From contig VEQJ01000014.1 in NCBI GenBank assembly GCA_018883285.1, positions 1 to 12,145 of the forward strand: DNA of 12,145 nucleotides, given 5' to 3'. Source of the stretch: Alphaproteobacteria bacterium. Its GTDB lineage: Bacteria; Pseudomonadota; Alphaproteobacteria; CAISOG01. Position 1 is the stretch's first letter. Every line of letters starts with the position of its first letter. Shown here piece after piece: positions 6,871 to 12,145 of the stretch. The position numbers and the translations under genes were made by a program. The notes beneath the pieces were generated by a model that made no database searches, was not told the DNA's origin, and saw nothing but the letters and a program-made list of their open reading frames with translations.

Positions 6871-8781
6871 ATGAAAGCAAAATTTAGTCGGTCATTGCAG
6901 GCCAATCGACGCAATCGTGCCATTTTGATGGCGGTGGTTGGCGTTTTGGCAATCGGTGCTGCGGGGGTGGGCGGAACCTATGCCGCCAAACAGGCGCGCA
7001 TTGGGGTGTTGCGCAAACAGATGGCGGCGTTGCCCGCGCCCTTAGCCTTAAACTATACGAAATCGGACTACAGCCTCTGGTCGGGTGTGTTAACCCTGCA
7101 ACAGGTTACGGTGTCGCCGTTAGCGAAGGATGCGGCGGCCACCCCTAGTGCCCCAGCCACCGCCGATTCGCTGTGGACGATGGGTACCCTGCGGCTTGAG
7201 CCGTTGTCGGGTGGCCTGGCGCGGGCGGGTCGGCTTTCCCTGTTGGATAATCGCATTGGCAATGGCTTTTGGTCTGCCCTGAACTTTGTGCCAAAGGATG
7301 GCGCGGCCGCCGATGCGGCGCAGGCTGGTTCGGCGACGGGCAAGTCCATGGATGGCAAAACCCTGGCGGTGGTCAAGTCATGGGTGTTTGGTGATGCGCC
7401 GTTGGCCGGTAACGCCAGCTGGTCTTATCAAATGGATAAGGGGGCACAGCAAATCACCCTGTCCGATGTGTTGTTTGAAAATGCCGATGGTCGGCTGTCG
7501 TTGGATCAGTATCAGCTTGATAGCGCCGTCACCAGCAATGCTGGCACGGCTGCAGTTGCGGTACAGCTGAACAACCTTCGCTATGCTAGCGGCGATGATG
7601 TCGCGGCAATTGAGGGTGCAACAGGTGAGGAGTCCCAAGGCACCGATGGCCAGGGGGCAACCAATGATCAAAGCGATGGTCATGCTGAGGGGCAAGTGAT
7701 GGGCAAAACCCCACCATCCGCCGAAAAAGATGATCCCGTGAAAAGCCTGCTTAAGGCTGGGGTATCGTTTAAGGCGGTGGTCAGTGAGCCAGATATGAAT
7801 ACCAAAATCACCGAAAATCTAACCTTGGTTGCGGGGCCAACCGTGGATAGCGGCACACCCTTTGTGGTGATTGACAGCATTACCGCGGTTCAAAAGGCGG
7901 CTGCCACCAATGGCGGGGTTGAGGAGGCCAGCTCAACCATTAAGGGCTTGGCCTTGGCTTTTGATGCCGTGCCTGGCCTGGCCGAGGTTCCCCAGGAAGA
8001 AAGTTTGAAAAAACTGACCATGGATATTATGTCCAAGGGAACATTGGATACCAACAGCCAGGTTGGCAATTACCAATTCGAACTGGGGGTGCGCAACCAA
8101 TTCGGCCTGAATGCGCAAATCAGCCTGGGCAATCTTAGCCCGCAATTGACCGATAAGCTGCAGGAGATGCAGCTGGCTGGTGACAACAACAATCTTCAGG
8201 AAGTGATTGGTCAGGTGATGGGCATCAGCCTGAACCAGGCATCCGTAACCTATGACGACAAATCCCTGCTGCGCCTGTTGATCAACGATGCGGCGCGGGA
8301 ACGGGGATTAAGCGTGGATCAATGGGTTAGCCAATTGTCGGAAAAGCCCAATGTGCTGATGGCGCGCGGCAAATTGCCCCTGCTGCAACAACAATGGCCG
8401 GCGATTGAGCAATTCTTGCGTAGTCCTGGCACCCTTAGCGTTGCGCTGAAGCCTGCCGCTCCTACCACGTTTGCAGCAATCGCGATGCAACAGCAAAGCG
8501 GAGGCAATCAAGCCTTGGTAGAGGCCTTGGGGCTGCAGCTGGTGGCAACCCCCGCCCCGCTGGTGGAGCAGCAAGCCCTGCCAGGCGCTGAGCCTCAGCC
8601 CCAGCCACAGATGCAGCTGCAACAGCCCGCCACGGGGGCGCCCGCAGCGCCTGCAGGAACAGCCCCTGTTACAGCAGCCCCCGCCGCGCCAGCAGCTCCT
8701 GCCGCATCAAAGCCCGCTACAGCGGCACCTGCACCTGCACCAGCAGCAGCCCCTAAGGCCAACGGTGGCAAAACCCCATAA
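6871..8781 (+). CDS. membrane-anchored protein of unknown function, Ala/Pro-rich tail
   Basis: I do not recognise this 636-residue protein. It starts with a basic segment (MKAKFSRSLQANRRNR), then one hydrophobic helix (about residues 17-40, ILMAVVGVLAIGAAGVGG) that should be an uncleaved signal anchor, leaving the rest in the periplasm. The body has no Cys and many alternating polar/hydrophobic stretches such as SDYSLWSGVLTLQQVTV, which suggest beta-rich repeats loosely like YdgA/DUF945 or AsmA-like proteins; this likeness is weak. A later segment, SVTYDDKSLLRLLINDAARERGLSVDQWVSQL (about 453-485 in part), reads as an amphipathic helical region. Low-complexity parts are a Gly/Asp/Gln linker near 245-275 and an Ala/Pro/Gln tail from about 565 to the end. 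ATG 6871 is supported by AGGAG (6856-6860), 10 bases upstream. The codon use matches the native genes around it. Confidence 0.85.
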   Translation: MKAKFSRSLQANRRNRAILMAVVGVLAIGAAGVGGTYAAKQARIGVLRKQMAALPAPLALNYTKSDYSLWSGVLTLQQVTVSPLAKDAAATPSAPATADSLWTMGTLRLEPLSGGLARAGRLSLLDNRIGNGFWSALNFVPKDGAAADAAQAGSATGKSMDGKTLAVVKSWVFGDAPLAGNASWSYQMDKGAQQITLSDVLFENADGRLSLDQYQLDSAVTSNAGTAAVAVQLNNLRYASGDDVAAIEGATGEESQGTDGQGATNDQSDGHAEGQVMGKTPPSAEKDDPVKSLLKAGVSFKAVVSEPDMNTKITENLTLVAGPTVDSGTPFVVIDSITAVQKAAATNGGVEEASSTIKGLALAFDAVPGLAEVPQEESLKKLTMDIMSKGTLDTNSQVGNYQFELGVRNQFGLNAQISLGNLSPQLTDKLQEMQLAGDNNNLQEVIGQVMGISLNQASVTYDDKSLLRLLINDAARERGLSVDQWVSQLSEKPNVLMARGKLPLLQQQWPAIEQFLRSPGTLSVALKPAAPTTFAAIAMQQQSGGNQALVEALGLQLVATPAPLVEQQALPGAEPQPQPQMQLQQPATGAPAAPAGTAPVTAAPAAPAAPAASKPATAAPAPAPAAAPKANGGKTP

Positions 8782-8955
8782 TTGATAACCCTATCCAACA
8801 GCCTCATCCTTGACCCAAGGGTGGGGCTATAGGGGGAATCCATCGTCGTCAATTCGGCAGTATTACAGCTCTAAGTTTGACTGGCCAAACGCTTTAAAAC
8901 CGATTAGGGTGGGTTTAAGTGTCATAGGAAGACTGGTTGGTGCGGCAAAGCTGAT

Positions 8956-8982
8956 AGCAATTTGCCCAACAACCAGATTGCT
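8956..8982 (+). promoter_or_regulatory. possible hairpin in the ssb leader
   Basis: AGCAATTTG (8956-8964) pairs over all nine positions (one G·U) with CAGATTGCT (8974-8982) around a 9-base loop. It ends 18 bases before the ribosome binding site of ssb. No T run follows. It may be an mRNA leader structure or a protein site. Confidence 0.3.
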
Positions 8983-9000
8983 GTGTGGTGTTTTCTTGTT

Positions 9001-9006
9001 CAGGAG
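9001..9006 (+). promoter_or_regulatory. ribosome binding site of ssb
   Basis: CAGGAG lies 8 bases before the ATG at 9015. It fixes that start over the in-frame start at 8985, which would place this site inside the coding region. Confidence 0.7.
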
Positions 9007-9014
9007 TTTTACGG

Positions 9015-9494
9015 ATGGCTGGCAGTTTAAATAAGGTTTTGTTGATCGGCAATTTGGGACGCGACCCAGAGGTGCGGACGATGCAGGATGGGTCAAAGGT
9101 TGTGCAACTATCCCTGGCCACCTCTGAAAACTGGCGCGATAAAAACAGCGGTGAGCGTAAGGAAAAAACCGAATGGCACCGCGTGGTGATTTTCAACGAT
9201 AAGCTGGCCGAGGTGGCGGAGCGTTACCTGCGTAAGGGCAGCAAGGTTTATCTGGAGGGGCAGCTGCAAACCCGCAAATGGGTGGATCAAGGCGGCCAGG
9301 AAAAATACACGACGGAGATTGTGTTGCAACGCTATCGCGGCGAAATGACCATTCTGGATGGCCGTGAGGGCGGTGCCGAAAGCTTTGGCGGCGGTTATGA
9401 CAATCATCAGGTTGGATCATCCAACCAGGGTGGTGGTGCATCGGCAAATGACAGCTCTTTGGCCGAATTGCTGGATGACGAAATTCCGTTTTGA
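9015..9494 (+). CDS. ssb: single-stranded DNA-binding protein
   Basis: SSB coats single-stranded DNA in replication, recombination and repair and recruits partner enzymes through its acidic tip. The 159-residue protein has an N-terminal OB fold (about residues 1-115): [58 protein letters not shown] and the YTTEIV strand. A Gly/Ser/Asn-rich linker (about 118-148) and the conserved tip DDEIPF follow. The length is ordinary for proteobacterial SSB. The start is ATG 9015; a frame starting at 8985 adds ten residues ([10 protein letters not shown]) that do not belong to the family. It stands 233 bp after the unknown membrane protein, so it probably has its own promoter, and 78 bp before leuB. I see no clear LexA site of the alphaproteobacterial type (GTTC or GAAC repeated with 7 bases between) in the leader. 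Confidence 0.96.
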   Translation: MAGSLNKVLLIGNLGRDPEVRTMQDGSKVVQLSLATSENWRDKNSGERKEKTEWHRVVIFNDKLAEVAERYLRKGSKVYLEGQLQTRKWVDQGGQEKYTTEIVLQRYRGEMTILDGREGGAESFGGGYDNHQVGSSNQGGGASANDSSLAELLDDEIPF

Positions 9495-9572
9495 TCCTTA
9501 GGCAAGCAAGGGGGCGGCTATCGATTGATTGCTGATCCCGCTCTATCCAAGCCCAGCTGATACATTAGAGGT

Positions 9573-10670
9573 ATGATGGCGTTCAATTTGTTGGTATTGC
9601 CAGGCGATGGCATTGGGACAGAGGTGGTCGGTGCAGCGTTGCAGGTGGTTGAACGGCTGCGCGACAACCATGGCTGGCAAGTTGTGGTTAGCCAGGATTT
9701 GATTGGCGGCGCGGCCTGTAACCACCATGGCGTTCCCCTGGCGCCAGAAACCAAGGATCGGGCGACTGCGGCGGATGCGGTGCTGTTGGGCGCGGTGGGC
9801 GGCCCCGATTTTGATCACCTGCCCCTTAATAAGCGGCCTGAGCAGGGTTTGTTGCAACTGCGGCAGGCGATGGGGGTCTATGCCAACCTTCGTCCCGCGC
9901 GGGTTTTCCCATCCCTGGTGCAGGCATCCAGCCTTAAGCCCGAATTGGTCAGCGATTTGGACATCCTGATGGTGCGTGAGCTGACGGGGGGGCTGTATTT
10001 CGGCCAACCACGCGGGTTCGAGGATTTGGGGGACGGCAATCGCCGCGGCTTTAACACCCAAACCTACACCAATTTGGAAATTGTGCGGGTGGCGCGGGTG
10101 GCCTTTCGGCTGGCGCAACAACGCGGCAAAAAACTGTGCTCGATTGATAAGGCCAATGTGTTGGAATCGGGTCGGTTGTGGCGGGATGAGGTTAGCAAGC
10201 TGGGCGCAGCGGAGTATCCCGATGTCGCGCTGACCCATATGTATGTCGATAACGCCGCGATGCAGCTGGTGCGGGCGCCCAAGCAGTTTGATGTTATCCT
10301 GACCGACAACATGTTTGGCGATATTCTGTCGGATGAGGCGGCGCAGCTGACTGGCTCGCTGGGCATGTTGCCCTCGGCATCGCTGGGCGATGTGGTTGCA
10401 GGTCGCCCGCATCAACCAGGCCTGTATGAGCCAATTCATGGCAGCGCCCCCGATATCGCGGGGCAGGATCGGGCAAACCCACTGGCCACCATCTTAAGCC
10501 TGGCGATGTTGTTGCGGTTCAGCGCGGGGCAACCAGCCCTGGCGGATCGTATCGAACAGGCCGTTGCAACCCTGTTGGCGGATGGCGCCCGTACCCAGGA
10601 TCTGGCGGCGGCGGGTGAGGTGGCGATTGGCACTCAGGAAATGACGGCGCGCCTGCTTAAGCTGCTATAG
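9573..10670 (+). CDS. leuB: 3-isopropylmalate dehydrogenase
   Basis: LeuB oxidises and decarboxylates 3-isopropylmalate with NAD+ in leucine synthesis, with Mg2+ or Mn2+ as metal. The 365-residue frame has the family length and all key motifs: [12 protein letters not shown] near the N-terminus, [18 protein letters not shown] with the catalytic Tyr (Y142), [15 protein letters not shown] with the catalytic Lys (K193), [12 protein letters not shown] with metal-binding D245, D250 and probably D254, and [19 protein letters not shown], the adenine-binding stretch. The Glu-Pro-Ile-His-Gly-Ser-Ala-Pro-Asp pattern is typical of NAD-using IPMDH. Two adjacent ATG codons (9573, 9576) are possible; AGAGG (9567-9571) leaves 1 or 4 bases, so 9576 is at least as likely. 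No leuC or leuD is nearby, unlike in many genomes. It may be co-transcribed with ssb. Confidence 0.97.
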   Translation: MMAFNLLVLPGDGIGTEVVGAALQVVERLRDNHGWQVVVSQDLIGGAACNHHGVPLAPETKDRATAADAVLLGAVGGPDFDHLPLNKRPEQGLLQLRQAMGVYANLRPARVFPSLVQASSLKPELVSDLDILMVRELTGGLYFGQPRGFEDLGDGNRRGFNTQTYTNLEIVRVARVAFRLAQQRGKKLCSIDKANVLESGRLWRDEVSKLGAAEYPDVALTHMYVDNAAMQLVRAPKQFDVILTDNMFGDILSDEAAQLTGSLGMLPSASLGDVVAGRPHQPGLYEPIHGSAPDIAGQDRANPLATILSLAMLLRFSAGQPALADRIEQAVATLLADGARTQDLAAAGEVAIGTQEMTARLLKLL

Positions 10671-10727
10671 ACGCGGCTATAGACCTGGCCAAAAGAATCG
10701 CTTAGCCTGCTTGCATGGGTGTTTTAT

Positions 10728-10763
10728 GGGGGGTTCCCCCGCATTATATTTTCGGGGATCCCC
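10728..10763 (+). repeat. G/C palindromes before rodA
   Basis: GGGGGGTTCCCCC (10728-10740) and GGGGATCCCC (10754-10763) lie close together between leuB and rodA, with a third C run at 10765-10769. The arms can pair within or between palindromes. No T run follows, so this is not a usual terminator. It would sit in the rodA leader if transcription begins upstream. Confidence 0.35.
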
Positions 10764-10784
10764 ACCCCCTTGGCGGTTATCAAA

Positions 10785-11894
10785 ATGATAGGCAGTTTTT
10801 CCTTTGTCCCCCATTTCACTCAAATAAAAAAGCTGTCCTGGCCGTTGCTGCTGAACATTGTGGCGCTGGCCTGTTTTGGCTTTGCCGCCCTGTATTCCGC
10901 GGGGGGGATGAGCCTGGATCCCTGGGCGGGGCGTCAGATGCTAAGGTTTGTGGTCGGTTTAGGCTTGATGACCGTGGTGGCGATTACCGATATGCGCGTC
11001 TGGCAACAATTGGCCTATCCCTTTTACCTGGCCTCGCTTGTCATGTTGGTGTTGGTGGATGCCTTTGGGATTATCGGCATGGGGGCGCAACGATGGCTAA
11101 AGCTGGGCCCCATCCAGGTGCAACCGTCAGAGCTGATGAAAATTGCGATTGTGATGACCTTGGCGCGCTATTTTGCGCCGCTAAGCACGACCGAGGTTTG
11201 GCAGATTCGTCGGCTGATTATCCCCATTGCCCTAATCTTGGCGCCCACCCTGCTGACCGCGGCACAGCCCGATTTGGGTGGAGCCCTGATGCTGATGGCG
11301 GTTGCGGGGGTGATGTTGATGGTGATAGGGGTGCGTTGGTGGAAGTTTGGGGTGGTGCTGGCTGGGGTTGCCGCCGCCCTGCCAATTGCCTGGTTTAGCC
11401 TGCATGATTATCAAAAAAAGCGCCTAACCACCTTTTTGGATCCTGAGGCCGATCCTCTGGGCGCGGGCTATCACATTACCCAATCCAAAATCGCCCTGGG
11501 CAGTGGCGGTATCATGGGCAAGGGGTTGGGGCAGGGCAGTCAAAGCTATCTCGATTTCCTGCCCGAAAAGCATACCGATTTTATTTTCACAATGGTGGGT
11601 GAGGAAATGGGGTTGATTGGCGGTCTGTTGGTGTTGGGGCTGTACACCCTGCTATCGCTGCAATGCTGCATGATCGGCATGCGCAGCCATAACCACTATG
11701 GCCGCCTGGTCGCGGTTGGCATAGGCGCCACCTGTTTCCTCTATCTGTTCATCAACACCGGCATGGTGATGGGCATTTTGCCCGTGGTGGGGGAGCCGTT
11801 GCCGCTGTTATCCTATGGCGGCACCGCCATGCTGACCATGCTGATTGCGCTGGGCATGGTACAGAATGTTAAAGTTTATCAAGATCTTCGTTAG
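10785..11894 (+). CDS. rodA: RodA, SEDS peptidoglycan glycosyltransferase of cell elongation
   Basis: RodA (MrdB) polymerises lipid II into glycan strands in the inner membrane together with PBP2, as part of the elongasome that keeps rods elongating. The protein from ATG 10785 has 369 residues, close to the family norm, and about ten hydrophobic segments. Family marks are LYSAGG, GAQRWLKLGPIQVQPSELMKIA, QPDLGGAL, the large loop with DPLGAGYHITQSKIALGSGG and GQGSQSYLDFLPEKHTDFIF, and VGEPLPLLSYGG near the end. The Asp of HTDFIF (D265 counted from 10785) is the essential catalytic Asp in the family. A GTG at 10719 would add 22 residues but has no ribosome site and its first bases hold G/C palindromes, so I prefer 10785, whose own ribosome site is also weak. 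The usual partner gene for PBP2 (mrdA) would lie elsewhere. The stop touches an IS remnant. Confidence 0.95.
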   Translation: MIGSFSFVPHFTQIKKLSWPLLLNIVALACFGFAALYSAGGMSLDPWAGRQMLRFVVGLGLMTVVAITDMRVWQQLAYPFYLASLVMLVLVDAFGIIGMGAQRWLKLGPIQVQPSELMKIAIVMTLARYFAPLSTTEVWQIRRLIIPIALILAPTLLTAAQPDLGGALMLMAVAGVMLMVIGVRWWKFGVVLAGVAAALPIAWFSLHDYQKKRLTTFLDPEADPLGAGYHITQSKIALGSGGIMGKGLGQGSQSYLDFLPEKHTDFIFTMVGEEMGLIGGLLVLGLYTLLSLQCCMIGMRSHNHYGRLVAVGIGATCFLYLFINTGMVMGILPVVGEPLPLLSYGGTAMLTMLIALGMVQNVKVYQDLR

Positions 11895-12145
11895 GGCCTC
11901 CGCAGCACGCTTCGCCAGTTTTTGCGGTGTAAACCCCCACCTTTTTAAGTATAAAGCCACTGTGCTTATGCCAATATTTATATGAAATCTCGTTTTAATA
12001 AGTTCCATAACCGCACCGCATGTCCATAAAACAAAGGGCAACTTGAGCTGATCTGGGCAACGGTCGCGTATAAGCTTCTGTATTTCATTGCATTGTTGCG
12101 CACTCAATATCCCGCCTTGCCCCTTAAAGCGCCCACGCCTCTTCA
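11895..12145 (-). pseudogene. IS630-family transposase remnant (N-terminal part only)
   Basis: The minus strand encodes, from the window edge inwards, KRRGRFKGQGG, then QIKL-type helix residues and the strongly conserved CPDQLKLPFVLW, ELIKTRF, and YLKRWGFTPQK. This is the helix-turn-helix, DNA-binding N-terminal half of an IS630-type (Tc1/mariner-related) transposase. The frame is intact to KRA at about 11904-11912; homology then stops at the rodA stop codon. The DDE catalytic domain, about two thirds or more of the protein, is absent, so it cannot transpose by itself. The reading frame happens to stay open for about 30 more codons antisense to rodA, which is chance. The upstream part lies outside the window. 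A TTG at 12105-12107 is only the first possible start, not the real one, since in-frame similarity continues before it. Confidence 0.85.

Noticed and set aside
9543..10439. Minus-strand frame of 298 codons opposite leuB
   Set aside because: leuB is certain in the opposite strand and the antisense translation resembles no family.
10715..11398. Alternative plus-strand frame of 227 codons inside rodA
   Set aside because: Out of frame with a certain rodA; Gly/Asp-rich translation typical of a shadow frame.
1..12145. CRISPR array or riboswitch
   Set aside because: No regularly spaced direct repeats and no conserved aptamer sequence that I recognise anywhere in the window.

Overview
The window looks like a piece of an alphaproteobacterial chromosome. 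The lon–hup–tRNA-Val(TAC) order, an SSB that starts MAGSLNKV and ends DDEIPF, and a LipB starting MIRWR all point to that class; I cannot name the genus. Most genes read left to right and are GC-rich. Two parts look foreign or mobile: a large, visibly more AT-rich gene on the minus strand (1059-5651) and a broken IS630-type transposase at the right edge.

Layout: the 3' end of lon (1-368); hup, an HU-type nucleoid protein (588-863), followed by a strong intrinsic terminator (925-963); tRNA-Val(TAC) (1026-1102); a 1530-residue SF1 (Upf1/Dna2-like) helicase with a C-terminal Vsr/DUF559-like nuclease domain, reading back towards the tRNA and ending inside it; a spacer of about 400 bp; lipB (6057-6773) with a promoter placed for a leaderless mRNA; an unrecognised membrane-anchored protein with an Ala/Pro tail (6871-8781); ssb (9015-9494); leuB (9573-10670); rodA (10785-11894); and an IS630 transposase remnant that abuts the rodA stop (11895 to the window end).

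The core genes are unrelated housekeeping functions: proteolysis, nucleoid structure, lipoylation, ssDNA binding, leucine synthesis and cell elongation. No shared operon is obvious. Each of the right-hand genes has a spacer of about 75-235 bp before it. The most interesting object is the helicase–nuclease. It sits alone, without an integrase, next to a tRNA gene. This architecture is often found in mobile DNA-targeting or anti-phage systems, so it is a candidate single-gene defence locus; that role is inferred. Its last 13 codons are antisense to the 3' half of tRNA-Val, and its stop codon is the complement of U33-U34-A35 of that tRNA.
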